Shown: positions 1 through 12,673 of the stretch, one piece after another
Position numbering within the stretch: position 1 is the first letter of the stretch
Layout of the letters: each line of letters opens with the position of its first letter
Assembly: GCF_008831285.2 (NCBI RefSeq)
Contig: NC_045147.1
Location: 18,764,854-18,828,853 of the forward strand
From: Nymphaea colorata
Lineage: Eukaryota; Streptophyta; Magnoliopsida; Nymphaeales; Nymphaeaceae
Length of the DNA stretch: 64,000 nt
Reading direction: 5' to 3'
Position numbers and translations under genes: made by a program
The notes under the pieces: generated by a model
Told to the model about the DNA's origin: nothing
The model's input: only the letters and a program-made list of their open reading frames with translations
The model's database searches: none

Positions 1-778
1 ATTAATGCGTACAAACTTGAACCATGGAGTCTGGGCTCGTACGTGTATCCTGTAATGCTAAACTAAGCTTTGGATCAATTTGTTTGGACGAAAGCAAAAG
101 TATGACAAAAGCATGACCACACCCACATCGATACACTGCAGACGTAGATACATGGTTACAAACGTAAAGTAAGTGCATACTGCACAACTTTTTATAGCAC
201 AGATCCAATCTGGTCTCTTTTCATTTCTAAATTTTCAGAATTTGTTTGCCCTTTCCTAGTTTTCGATTTCCAGGGAAAAACCAGACATTCATCGTAACCA
301 CTTTGTTGTCAGGACGGAAATAAATCCAGTTTCCATGAGACAAACCATACCAGGAAAACTCAAAGGCCATAACATTGGTGAAGAATGCTCTACATTACTG
401 AAAAATTGCCACTGCATCGCACTCGCAATCTCTTCGTTGTAGCATTCACTGCTAAACTTTGTTACAGTACAAGAAAGATGAAAGCAGTGAACCGTGAGTG
501 TGAACCGTGAACTCAGTAGTCAAGTGCATCATATAGGTTTCCGGGTACCTTGGAAAAGTTGAAGCAACATTATAATTTTCACCAAACCAGGGCAAAGATC
601 TCTACCTGAAAGATGACAGAGATTTCCAGATATTGAAATACAATTTTCGATTCTTCTGTAGGCCACAGATTGAGTACCTGTAGCATAATTCAGGACTATA
701 CAGGTAACAGCAGCTAACAGACTTTTGAGGCCACAAAGAACATGGTCCTAGTAGATGATTAATAAATTTCAGTTGTCG
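1..778. other. Downstream flank of the F-box gene, no gene seen
   Basis: AT-rich sequence that follows the stop codon of the minus-strand F-box/LRR gene. I see no frame with family-like content on either strand. The part next to 778 is expected to be the 3' untranslated region of that gene, but I cannot place its end. Confidence 0.5.
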
Positions 779-3700
779 TCACAACATGAAGGGTTTGTCC
801 CTCCACTGGAATGTGCAACCGCGAACCTCCATATGCTCAAGAACTTGCGGAGATAGTATGCTTCTGAAATGTGCGTTGAGTTTAACATTTCTAAGACATG
901 CACATGACAGAAGAGAAATTTCAAGGCCTTGTGCAGAAACACCTCCCACGTGCAAGAGGATGAGATTCTGCAGGCACCCCATGCTTGGCAATGCTAGCAA
1001 GCCAACATCACTGACGGAACAGTATGATAAATTTATCTGCAAGTGAAACAACAGCAAATGCATGTTAGGAAACATTGAACTACTATTTGTAGGGTTGAAA
1101 TACTGGAGAAAGACACTTGCCTGTTTGAGATTCTGGGAAAAAAGACCTAGTTGCAGAACGCCCTTGTCACCAATTTTGTTGCACTTCTTAATATCCAGCT
1201 TGGATATAAGCCTGCAACCAACAGCCAAGGCGGCAAGACCAGCTGATGACACAAGAGGGCAACCTCGATGTTCTAGTTCGGACAACCGCTGACATGTGGA
1301 TAAAAATTTCAATGAATCATCTGTTATCCTCGTGCAATAGGACATATTCACTTTCTGCAACATGGGGCAATTGTGAGCTATAGCTCCAATTCCAGTATCA
1401 TCTACTGCTGCAACCCTGAACAATGGGGAAGTAAAGATTCAGCTGAACTAGCAAAAAAGAGACCAACTCCGCTCAGCAAGTCAAAACATAAAACTCAGAC
1501 CAACCTGTACAAATCCAGCTCTATAAGTTTCCGACAACTGCCTGAGATATGTATAAGCCCACTATTTGTGATGTTTGAGCATATACCGACTTTCAAACTT
1601 GTAAGTTCAGAACATCTTGTGAAAGACCTCAAACCTGAAAATCAAAACAAAAGTCATGTCCAGGCCCCACGGTATCTCAAAGGAAAACATCAAACTTATG
1701 TTTATTTAGCATGTAAGAATAGAGAGCCGCCGGCACCTTCATCATCAATCTCATTGTCTGTAAAGTCAAGTTCTTCCAAGAGATGCAACTGTTCTCCAAT
1801 TAATTTGAAGGATTCCTTCGAGACTGAGCTACAAGACTCCATCTTAAGGGAAAAAACTTGCTTGCAATTTGCAATAGCAACAACAGAAAGGCAAGTAATC
1901 TTTCGACAGCAAGTGATATCAAGTTTTCTTAGCTCCTTGCGTTTTGCTAGAAGAGAACAAAGGCCATCATCCATAACTCCCTTGCACTTGCACAAGCTCA
2001 GTTCTCGAAGAGATGTGCAACATTCACCGATTACCTTTAGTCCTGAGCAAGTTACCTGGCAACCATCTAATCTGATACACTGCAGCTTGGGGAGATTTCT
2101 TAAACTATAAGCCAAGGAATCCGAAACCTGCTTACAAGACAAATGTCAGGCAGCTCTTTGATTGTTCTTGCCTTATCATTAATTGCCTGTTCAGATGACA
2201 CAAAAACAACATGCAAAACCTTGTTCCAAATCAAAACTAACTCGAAAAAATTTTGTCAAACCAAGTTTTTGACATGGTTTCAGCATCACCCAACTGGAAG
2301 TGAACTGCAGATTGCAAAGAACCATACTTACATGAGTACAATATGCCAAAGTAAGCTGTTGCAGTAAAGTTGCACCGTTAGCAAGGTAAGACAAGCCAGA
2401 AGGGCTTATATTTTGGCAGTTGGACATATCAAGTGCCTGTTCCAGATACAGGAGGTAATTAGCCAAGACCAAGGTCTCAAAAATGGATAATTTATAAATA
2501 AAAAACAGCAACATCTTAGAGAATAGTGGAGTAGGTGAAATTTTACTCTAACTGCAAAATTGTGAGTATAAATGTAATGGACATCAACAATCATATCTTA
2601 CTTTGGATCCATCAAATCGTTCTAGTGTATTAACTTTAACTTGCATGGAGAGAACCCACACGCAGGAGAAAACCAAACTGAAAGCAATTCCCAAATAACA
2701 AGGTACTGCCCGTTGTGCATATACAACCAGACGGATGTATAATTGAGATTTCTAAGCACCTAAGGTAGAAAGAGTATACCAACAAGAACCATTTGAAATT
2801 TTTGAAATGACAAGACAACTTATGATTGAATAGATTTGGTTGACATAAAAGAAACAAGAGTTAATCATGTGGAATAGCATAAATATATGTATCATGATTA
2901 AGCATTTAAAATTTTGAAAATGACAACTTATGATTTATCTCAGGTTTGAAACTCCAGTACCTATAACCTCTGCCAACAAACGTGCAGTGGAAAGATATCG
3001 GATGGCCCATGGCATTGATCCTTCAAATTCCTTTTACAGAATTACATACAAATGGGACCTTTTTTAAGTCATAAAAATTCAAGAGTAAAAATCGGTAAAA
3101 AGAAACACTAAAGTTCATCCATGATCCAACATAGCAAAACGGTTACCTTGAGAGACTTGCATCCCTTCTTGAGAACCTTGAGTCCATCGTCATCTATCCC
3201 AAAGCAACCCACCAGAATCAAATCTTCAAGATATTCAAGTTGGACTAGAGATGCAATGCAAGCTTCTGTGATCTGCCAATAGTGAAAATTGAAAATCAAC
3301 CGACCATTTTAGCTGATTTGCATTATATGTAACTGAAATTGATGAAAGAAAAGTAGAAGCAAAAGTAAATCACGTAAGCTCATTTTGTCGACGAAATGGC
3401 GAATGAATTTATCCGAGAAGGCGTAACCTTATGAACTAGAATATTCGAAACAAAAAAGGCAAAATAATAATATACGAGTTGCTATGCATTTAAAGTAACA
3501 AAGAGAATATCTTCCTGATGAAGACCTTCACATATCACATGCAGATAAGATCTAACAAATCAGCAATTTCAACCAAATTTCCTTCTCCAGCACCACGAAT
3601 ACCGTTCAATCTAATTAAAACCGCCATCCCCATGCTCATACTTCACAAACATCTTACCTGCACATACGACAGATCCAGACTCCTTAGCTCCTTACACTTG

Positions 3701-4308
3701 ATGGCGACCAATCCAATCCCCAGATCTCCGATGCCCAAGCACCATTTGAGACCGAGTGTCCGCAGCTTCCTACACCCAACCGCAATGCATCCAATACCCA
3801 AATCAGTTATTTGTTTGCACCTCCCCATCCTCAGCGTCTGCAAATTCCCCGCCTTGGATATTGCCTCAGCAGCAACATCCGTCAGCTGGGTGCCGTTGGA
3901 AATGTCGATTCCGACCAAAGAAGCGCAATTGATGGTCAACTGAGAGATACCAACATGGGTGAAGAACTTGGATTGTGAGAGATTGACGGAAGCCAAGGTA
4001 GACCGACAGAGTCTCGAAAGAGCCAGGAGAGAATCGTCGGAAACTCTGGGGCAGAGGGAGAAATCCACGCACTGGATGTTCCTGTACCTCCCAAGAAGCG
4101 ACGGCAGAAAGTCAGAGCGCCTCGGCTTGAGGCCTTTGCGGTGTTGGGACTCCAGAACGTAGAAGTACCGACAGACTAACGACCACGATTTCCGGTCGGA
4201 GGAGTCCGTGAGCTTCTCAAGGATGGTGAGGAGGATCTCTTCACTGAGCACGTTCATGGAGCAGAGGCAAGCCGAAGGTGGTGACACCGTGGCCCGGAAT
4301 CTCTTCAT
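779..4308 (-). CDS. FBL3: F-box/LRR-repeat protein 3-like (SCF substrate receptor)
   Basis: Predicted 651-residue substrate-recognition subunit of an SCF ubiquitin ligase. Seven exons on the minus strand: 4308-3658, 3272-3147, 2436-2332, 2127-1737, 1634-1505, 1415-1121 and 1036-779. All junctions keep frame. An F-box lies at about residues 19-60 (LSEEILLTILEKL, then SWSLVCRYF). After it comes a long run of cysteine-containing leucine-rich repeats to the C-terminus, with cores such as LRTLGLKWC, LRELSLCKCKGV and KVNMSYCTRITDDSL. Length and order match Arabidopsis FBL3 (about 665 residues). The start at 4308 is chosen because the frame upstream to 4461 lacks family-like sequence. Exon 1634-1505 is short and was recovered from frame logic. 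The last intron has a GC donor. The substrate is unknown. Family assignment is firm; orthology to FBL3 is an inference from memory of the family. Confidence 0.9.
1037..1120 (-). other. Probable GC-AG intron, 84 bp, readable if retained
   Basis: Between the last two exons of the F-box gene the donor reads CAG|GCAAGT and the acceptor TTGCAG|ATA. A GT donor nearby would break the frame into the following exon, so a GC-AG intron is the simplest reading. The intron is 84 bp, a multiple of three, and has no stop in frame, so retention would insert 28 residues between two leucine-rich repeats. Confidence 0.7.
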
Positions 4309-7023
4309 GGAGAGAACCTCGGGAGGAGAAGATGGAAGGCGGGAGGGAGGGAGGAAGAAGGCAAAGGAAAAACGGAGAATGGCCGCGCTCTTGAAAACCA
4401 AGGTGCCGTACTTGCCGTCGAAAAACAGTACCTCCTTCGCGATCGTATCACCTTTCTCCAATCTGCCCCTCCATGTCGAGTAAATAACAACACTGCTTGC
4501 TTACCACTAGCGAGAGTTTTTACAAAAATTTGCAAGTTTACTTAGTCTGAGACTTCGAAATTTCGAATGCTTTTATCCCAAATAGTTTGCCAACCACTAG
4601 CTTTCTTACGAAAAAATAATTTCTTCGAAGACATAATTTACTTACAAAGTTTCTAAACCATTTCTTCCAAATTTTCAGAAACATGCAAGCATCAATTCTT
4701 ATAAGATAAATCATGTTCTGATCATTTAGTACAATAAGTTAAAAGACATATTGCAAATGGTTGGTTCCCCAATCAATAACCGCTTCAAGCGGATCAATAT
4801 CACGCCAGGATTGAAATCCCTCTACTTTTACTTCTGTTAAATATTTTTCCCGTTCTATTTGTGGCGGCAAAGAAAAAGATATCTTACTCCAACGTGATTG
4901 ATTTGCCAAACAAATCGAGCGATGGCGTGCCAGTGTAATTTTTGGGAGTAAGAGGCCAAGTTTTATGGGTGTGAAGGCTTCCGAGGAAGGACAGGTTTTG
5001 TAGTGTTGACAGGTACGACCATTCACTGCTGTCTCCCTTTTCTTTATTATTTGTTCTAACAGGCCAAGTTGGTGGCGGTCCATCGGTGTCACCTTCTCCT
5101 TTACAGGGACATTTTCTCATTTGGTCCAAACTTTTTACAGTCGTTTGCAGCAAATTCTCTGCATAAGTTTGGGTTGGGGCAACATAAATCAAATTTTTCT
5201 TCACACACTCTGTCACGATAGAATAACAAGGAAATAAATTATTTGGCTTTGCCTTGAAGGCTCTCAACTCATAATTTGAACACAAAGGACTCCTCCAACA
5301 ATTATAATTCGTTCCTCTGTTAGCCCATAAGAAGAAGAGATGCGTGCTTGGTAGAGCCTTCACGCCCTTTCGATTAACAGATAACTCCAGATATGTATCA
5401 CACGATGATAAACCTATGACATTTTACTCGTTTTAACAGGTAATATGAATGCACAAGTTAAAGGAACAGGACGAACATTCAAGCCTTCCTCTGCAAATTC
5501 GTTCGGATAGATCACGCCGGAAAAAATCACGACAAATAGTTGGACCTCGGAGGAAACGATCAGGTAGGAAGAGAATGGGGGGTACCAACCTCACCCAGTT
5601 AGCCACCGTCCAGGTCAACCACGCCCACGAAAGCAAGCGGACTGATGTGGGAAACCCCACCACCATCTTCGCCCCGGCGAGGTCTCATCTGGGGATGGAA
5701 GATTCCGTCTTCGCCGCAACAGAAACACATGCTCATTTTCAGCATAAAAATAATGGTAACAGTTAATGGTAATGTAACGAGAAGCCGCATTCGCCTCAGT
5801 TAAGACCTTTATGTTGAAGGACGGTAAGACTACAAAACCCGGCGGCGGCGGCAGTAAAGCGACTTGAATTGCAACGTCTGTTGTGTTTGATTGGCGCCGG
5901 CTGCCTGAATTGGTTTTCTTGCCGGCGGAAATTGAATCCGAAGCTGAATCTTGTGTAGTCCGAAGCTGAATGACGCCTCATTTTTTTAACGGTAAGTTTG
6001 TTAACCTCCTACTCACCAGCCTTAGACAACATGTGGATGTAAGTGTCACGAATCTCATTTTTTACTTAATAATAGACTAAAATACAATCAAACTAAATCT
6101 CTAGCTTAATTGGGTCAGCTTGTCCATGTGTTCACATGGCTTCTTAGTTTTTATTCTTCTGCATGCATGTACACCATATTGGTTCATTGTAGCATCAATA
6201 ATGGTTGCAAATTGGTTCTCAAGGTTTGCTGAGGAAGGAGTAATCTCGTGATTTAATATTTTTTTTGGGGTTGGTAAAATGCTAATAACATTGAAAATAT
6301 ATATAGATGGGATAAAAAAAATTGTGTTGCCCATAATAATTAAATACGTGCAGTACTTACAAGTAAGGACGTTTTATGTACATCGTCATTTTCCATTATT
6401 TTTGTTGGCTTTTGAAAAAATCATAATGAAGTTATGGTGTTTTTTTAGAAGTTTCCAATAATTGTGATATTATTCTCAAACGGGTAACAGATGGTATGCC
6501 TATATACTATATATTTGTTCCAGAAAAAGGTAAATTAAGTTGAAAATTGAGCGAGCATCATTTTACTTGCTTGCAGTGTAACACCAAAAAGAAAAAACAT
6601 AGGCTATTTCTTCTTGAAAGTTGAACTGATTTTTATTGGAGAAAGGACCAAAACACTGAAAAATAAAACGCCTATATAGATTGAATTTCTGTCAGAATTT
6701 TGTTGAATAAGAATATTTATGTTTGAATTTTCTTAATAATATATATTTCCCTCAAAAAGAATATCTGGCTCCACCACTCTCAGATACATTTATTTGTATT
6801 ACTAGACAAGACATTACAATTTAAGATAAACCATGGAGCCGTAAATCTCTGTAAGGCCTTAGTTACGTAGATAAGCCCATTGGAGAGTGAATTTTCCATG
6901 TTTATTGGATGATAACACTTGATCAGCATTTTTTTAGTTTTCTAGTCAAATTAAGAAACACTATCATGAGCGCGAATTTGTAAAATCTGATTTTGGTTGT
7001 GCTTTATTTGCAATGCAGGGTAG
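4309..7023. other. Intergenic stretch with unassigned open frames
   Basis: Contains the promoter and leader side of the F-box gene at its left end. Two overlapping minus-strand frames are open, 5363-4884 (159 codons) and 5092-4739 (117 codons). Neither shows a motif I recognise, and both look like chance or very old coding debris. The patch around 5500-5760 is GC-richer than its surroundings. No RNA gene was recognised. Confidence 0.4.
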
Positions 7024-10000
7024 CTACATAAGGAACGTCTTTGCTGATTGCTCCACCGCTTGGTAGAGTGTAGAACGCTTTTGGCAGTACAAGTGGACAA
7101 CGACGTCCGGATCAGGATGTCCCATGCCACTGTTCTGCAGCGAAAAATATGCAGGAAAATTTCCCAGAGATCGAAAGAAAACCTCCATACGAAAGCAGGA
7201 AAAGGAATGAGCATCCTTTTCTCTTGTATTTTGGTCAGACCCACCATATGCTCTTTTTTGGGAATTTTTCGCCGGAGATTGGTGATACGATAGAATTGCT
7301 TGGATTCAGACTTGGTTACAGCTAGCCAGAACCCTTTCTGATTCAGATTCAAATTTGGATCCATTACTGTTTCTAATTCAGGCCGAAATATAGTCAAACA
7401 GGAATCCAATCTGCTTACAGCCCTGGGACAAATTAGCAATTGCCAGAGCATAAATTGGAGGAAACTCTAATATGCACTCATTTATCTGGTGCTACACTTT
7501 ACAACAATGTTATCTAACCCAACATAACGCTTATTTGATTTAAGAAGGCGCTTGAATGCAGGTAAGACTGATCTTCTTGGTTAAGTTTCAACTGAACAAT
7601 GGTCCCAAAAAAAAAAAAAAAAAAAGCAATCAACTACACATCCTATTTCTTTCAACTAGAGGGACAAGATTCGAGGTTGAATATTTCACCTCACTTAAAA
7701 AGTGACTGAGACTTTCAATCCGGAAGTAGTTCTCTCACCTTATTAAACGTTCCTTGATTACCTTAAAATTTTCCAGGAAGATGAGTTATTACCAACTATA
7801 GAAGCAGCCATGAAATTTCATATTAGGGCCCCAACAGGTCAAAATCAGGCATGATATCGGCATCATCATTCACTTTGCATTCCGATACAGTTTTAGTTGG
7901 TTAAAGGCCAACAAAATTTATATCCGAATACAAACTTGAGGTTTGAACACAAAGTTCAATAAAGATTCTGAGTTCTATTCTTCAATCCTGTTCCACTTGG
8001 CTGTAACAAAGAAGATTCAGTTATCTGACTTTAATCTGGACCACTTGCATCCCTATTTCTTGGGTTAAAAAAGCATGGGACCGAAAAACTTATTGTTTTC
8101 CTTATCTATGGGTTTCTACGATCAAACGTCATTGAACTGCAACCCTAATCATGCATGAACGATGACACCTGGACACTTCTCACTCAGAGCACCTTAAATT
8201 AGCAACCATACTGAGACTTTCTTATGACCAAACAGCAAGTTATTTAGTTCTAACAAAATTCATATAAGAAACCATAAATACAATAATATGAGAATACCAG
8301 TGGAAAGGCATGATCAACCAGTTGCTTATGCCCAACTACTTCCTCCTTGGAGGATACGGTACTTGCTCCCACAACATCCAAAAGAGCTGCAATCAGAATA
8401 TAGGTGAGAGACATTGAGAAAGTTTTCCTAAAACCATGAAGTACAAGGACAGTATCATCTAATACCCTACATTGTCCAAACCATACAAAACTGTCCACAT
8501 GGAAACTTGGGCAGTTCACCAACTTACAAGATAGGAGAAATTGTGTTTTATTGTGCTGTACGGTTTTAAAACTTTGAATTGCATTGCAAATAAATTCAAT
8601 GAAAATGATACAATTGTCATGTTAATGGAAAACTGGTCGAATGCATTCATTATGTTAAGCTTAAGCATGTATCCACTAATGATATTGCCATGCAGTCACC
8701 AATTATAATCACGTTATGTACTAATGCTTCTTCCACACATGTCTTCAATGGATGTGGATTTTGGGAGATACAGAGTAATTGATCATGCAGGCAATTATAG
8801 CACGCAATACAAGCACCCACCCTTCTCAATCGTATATACCTAGTCTACTGGAACTCAAAATGCCCCCTCTTCTGTTCCACCCTTGTGAACTGTGTGCACG
8901 TTACATGACTAGTACAGTGATCATGGAGCCTTAGATTGTTTTGTCTCGTGAAAATTACTTACAACAGTACATTGCCATTAATTTCGTAGAGAAGAACCAG
9001 AGGTATCTAGCTCGTATAAGGCAAGCTATGTTCAATGAGACCCCTCAGATGATTCACATTTTCACTCTTATGAGGATAGTCCATCAAAGAGGCAAGTACA
9101 AGTGTTGCCAAACAGCTCTTAAAGATCTTCATAGATTGCTCAAAGATCAGGTTGGTTATGACATAGAATAGAAGATCTACAAATTCTTCACCTAGAATGA
9201 AGGGTAGAATCTCAAAGCTATGACACGGCCTACTTTTAGAATCAAGAAAGTGTACGAGTCGTGTGTGTCTCCAACATGTAACATCTTAAAATACTCATGG
9301 CCGCATAGGAAACTAAGAGTATAATACAGAAGATTGGACCAACAACAAGCTTCACAAAACAGGGAAAATCACTAAGAACTGGCAGACTGCTAGACATTTA
9401 CACAGAGAATATTAGGTGAAGAAGTATGTATCATTTCTAGAATAGTCATAGCCTGTCTAATAAGGGGAAATGATATAGCTTCTTAGTACAATGGATTGTT
9501 TAACAAATAGTAAGCAAGTCGACTGACCAAGATTCAAAACACATGGAAATCACTAAGAATGGTATGATTGATAAGCATTTTACATACAGATACATTAGGT
9601 GAAGAAGTCTGTGCTAGTTCTAGAGTCATAGCTAGTTTATAGGAGGTAGAATGATTTTGTGAACTATTCAATAAATAATAAGCAGTTCCACATGCAAAGA
9701 GACAAACTAACCTCTTATGAGTAGCAGAAATATATGCACGAGAATTGATGCTAAATGGCCAAAAGAAATGCCTGACCAGGGAACACATAAAAGGTCAATC
9801 AGCTGACCCAATATGGAAAGTGGAAACAAGGACCTACAGCTTATACAAATGCAAACTTCTGTCTTTTAAATCTGCAACATCAATTGTACAGCAAAGCGCA
9901 GACTGATGGGCTACAAAAAGGGGAAAAAGGAGTTAAGAGACCTACATGAAGATACAACGATAACAAAAGCCCAGTTCTCCTTTTTTATTCTTATAAAACT

Positions 10001-10650
10001 TCAGCATACTTTATTTGCCTTAATAAGGTTGATGAAGGCAGATTGTCATACTGTCAAGATTTAGACAAATTGAATGAAATTATATAACTTCTATATATTA
10101 AACCCATCTCAGAGCATGGATTAGTTTATCACTTCGAGCCAATTACAAAGCTGAGATGTTTATGCAGGTAAATGGCATTGTATTCTCGACAGATATTTCA
10201 GCTGTCTTACGTGTACCAAGATGTAATCTGTGATAGCCAAAAAAGAATACTACCATTGTTCTTGAATGCTGCAATTCATTATTGCTAATAAATCCGTACA
10301 CCATCTTTATCTGGATACATGAAAAATGTTAACTGCAACTGGACACTTAACCCAAGAAATTTTCTAAAAATATATGAAACTTCAGTATTTCACCAATAAA
10401 ATGGTTAGCTCTCTGTAGTAAACAAGCAAACCCTTAGGCAAGCTAGAGTTAGATGCTCATGACATGCTTATTCCAAGCCAACAACATCTCCTCCCATTAG
10501 CTCAACCCAATGCTAGATCATTCAGGCATTGTATACTAATCTTAGTTCGCTCTTACTTTTTTGTGCAAACACCAAAAGCTCTCAGTTCATGGGCAGACAG
10601 GTTATCAATATCAATTTCACCAGTACCCTTGTCACTACAACTCCCACAAC
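7024..10650 (-). CDS. Candidate split gene, partial, product unrecognised
   Basis: Four minus-strand blocks look like exons. 10650-10557 has a TAG acceptor and GTAAGA donor and includes the peptide NLSAHELRAFGVCTK. 9771-9712 (CAG acceptor, GTTAGT donor) encodes a hydrophobic stretch, GHLASILVHIFLLLIR, that could be a membrane segment. 8386-8298 (GCAG acceptor, GTATTC donor) includes LLDVVGASTVSSKEEVVGHK. 7134-7024 (GCAG acceptor) includes PDPDVVVHLYCQKRSTLYQ and ends in TAG. The last three join in frame with matching phases; the first does not join directly, so at least one exon between is missing from my model. The 5' end was not found. The family is unknown. Introns would be large and AT-rich. 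The set could be an old pseudogene or coincidence. Confidence 0.3.
8941..9171 (+). other. Open frame with protein-like composition, unassigned
   Basis: A 76-codon frame on the plus strand (starting at TTG, not ATG) with a natural-looking composition, including YLARIRQAMFNETPQ and TALKDLHRLLKDQVGYD. It ends in a stop and the following frame is broken. I know no family for it. It may be a fragment of a transposon protein or of a pseudogene. It lies on the strand opposite the candidate exons around it. Confidence 0.2.
9355..9690. repeat. Diverged tandem duplication, period about 182 bp
   Basis: Two similar blocks lie in the same orientation. AATCACTAAGAA occurs near 9366 and 9547, and ATTAGGTGAAGAAGT at about 9412 and 9594. 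The flanking text also matches, including GTCATAGC and a final ATAGTAAGCA / ATAATAAGCA. It falls inside the putative intron between 9712 and 8386. Confidence 0.65.
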
Positions 10651-11922
10651 CTAGGCTTCACGGAAGCTACACAGATCAAGTTAGATATGTCGGTTCAGAT
10701 TGGAAAAATAAAAATTGAACAATGGGGACCCCAACAAAAATCAACACTTCGGACTTAGGAGTAACCATGAAGTCTATTATGCAACACAACTAGAGCTCAG
10801 CTGGTTGAAAAGTTGCCACAATAATGTGATGCACATCTCCAATCCACTTAGCAACCAGGCAAAAACCTGTCTTTTAGCCTTCACCTGACAAGGTTGTGTG
10901 AAAGGTGACCAGATTCTCATGGGAAATCCAAATGCAACTTTCCCTTATTTCATGTGCCTGGATTTACAACTTGTGGATCCATAGAAATCCTTCTTAAACC
11001 ATTCTCCCACATAGAGCCCGTAAATTTCAATCTGGACCCCTGTATTAAAGACATGCTTCAAATAAACGCAGAACAAGAATCTGAAAATTTATGCCTGCAC
11101 AGTTTCAAGGTTTCAATTTGTCTACCCACCAGTGTCCATACACATCTTTTCTCTCTTTGAGCTGATCTGCTTTGAAGCACCCAGATTTCAGGTGCCTTCA
11201 TATAGATAAAGTAAATCCAAAGAAAATAGAAACCATAAATTTCTGAAACTATTTTGATGTTTGTTTCAATTGTTTTATTCCAACATGAGTCCAATTACCT
11301 TTCCATGAGGTCCTAGGCTCGAGATCACAAAAATTTTGAGCCTTGATGTGATTTAAGAGATGACTCTGCCCCTGTGTCCTTTCAACTGTCCTTGTCACAG
11401 AAATTGTCACAGAAAGATTGACACATGTATATATATTTTTTTAGAAGCCCATTAATATTCCTCAAGACTACCACGATGCATGAATAATGGTTATACCATA
11501 TGGGCTTAAGGAATCAATTCCCTTCCCATATCATATCACATGAAGAGACAAAGGCATTACCATCTATCCCACCCAACAAAGGCCAATGCTAATTTGAAGT
11601 TCTTGAAGCCTCACCCTCAATATGTTCAATGTGGAAGGAATTTAGAGGAACATTTCCTCCCACAAAAGCAAAAGCTTACTCTTTAATAAGTAGTAGACTA
11701 TGAAGTTCATACAAACTCTCCAAGAAGAAAGAGTTTATGGAAACGACGCACAAAAAAATAGCACGATAACACACATAGAGAGATCAACTAATCTATAATC
11801 AGCAACAGAAGAGTCACATGAACACTGAGCTATAACACAAACAGATACAAAGATTTGCGAAACTAATCTAAGTCAGTCGACCTTTGGCCTTTACTTTCCA
11901 TGTCTAAATATCCCTTCAAACC
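10651..11922. other. AT-rich spacer, no gene seen
   Basis: Lies 3' of the Sel1-repeat gene on the minus strand. It should contain that gene's 3' untranslated region and, if the candidate gene at 7.0-10.7 kb is real, its promoter and first exon. I could not see a convincing first exon. Confidence 0.35.
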
Positions 11923-12673
11923 CTACTTTGCTTGGACATTCTCCTCATCCGTATCCGAGTCACTTGCATTATACCCTTCAAAAACCAAATTGAAGAAAGG
12001 GAGCAATGCTCAGGATTCGCAATGAATTTTCAGAACAACAATGTAGAAGAAAGAAAAAAGGGGAAACAAAACGGATGGGAAGGTGGTTTCACCTGGACGC
12101 TTGTCACCGACTTTCCACGCAGACGACCGACTCTTTGATGCCTTTGTGAGCCAAGCCCGTCCCTGAACAAAGCCCACGATCAAAATCAGAAGACCCACAA
12201 TTCAGAGAAAAGTGGCGAATTGAAGAAAGAAAGCATCACAATGCCGGAATGAACAGAATTACACAACAAAACATCGACGACTTTACCTTCTGCACGTCAC
12301 GAGCTACGCCGTAGCCACTGTAATACATCTGCCCAACCAGAATCTGCATCGCGGAGTCGCCGGACTTTGCCTCCCGGAGAGTGTCCTGGAACCAACGCTT
12401 GACGCAGTCGGCGACGACCTCCGACAGCGGAACCCTGTCAGGCGTCTCCTCGGCGCCCCTCTGCATCTTGTTGGTGGTCGGTCTTTGAATCTTGAGGGGC
12501 TTGTTCTTGATGGAGGAAGAAGTAGCAGCAGCAGGAGGAAGGGTAGCGGTTTGAACGATCTCAGGGAGAACTTTGGTGGTAGGATTTGGCTTGCCGATCT
12601 TAGAACAGAGGGGCCGGGCTGCTCGTGAGAGTTGGTGCTGCAGACTTGTGGCAGAAGGGACTAGACGGCCCAT
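11923..12673 (-). CDS. Small Sel1-repeat (TPR-like) protein
   Basis: Predicted 169-residue protein in three exons: 12673-12287, 12162-12093 and 11975-11923, with phases 0 and 1 at the two junctions and canonical GT-AG borders. A single Sel1-type repeat spans about residues 105-138 (GDSAMQILVGQMYYSGYGVA, then QKGRAWLTKAS). The C-terminus is short and acidic (SDSDTDEEN). The first 25 residues are rich in Arg, Ser and Ala with no acidic residue, which could be a mitochondrial targeting sequence; residues 40-70 are low-complexity. Sel1 repeats bind partner proteins; the role of this plant family is not known to me. The last exon is only 53 bp and is supported by the frame and by its ending in TAG. 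Confidence 0.8.

Noticed and set aside
4739-5363. Two overlapping minus-strand frames of 117 and 159 codons
   Set aside because: They overlap each other in different frames, show no motif, and lie in the upstream region of the F-box gene. Probably chance.
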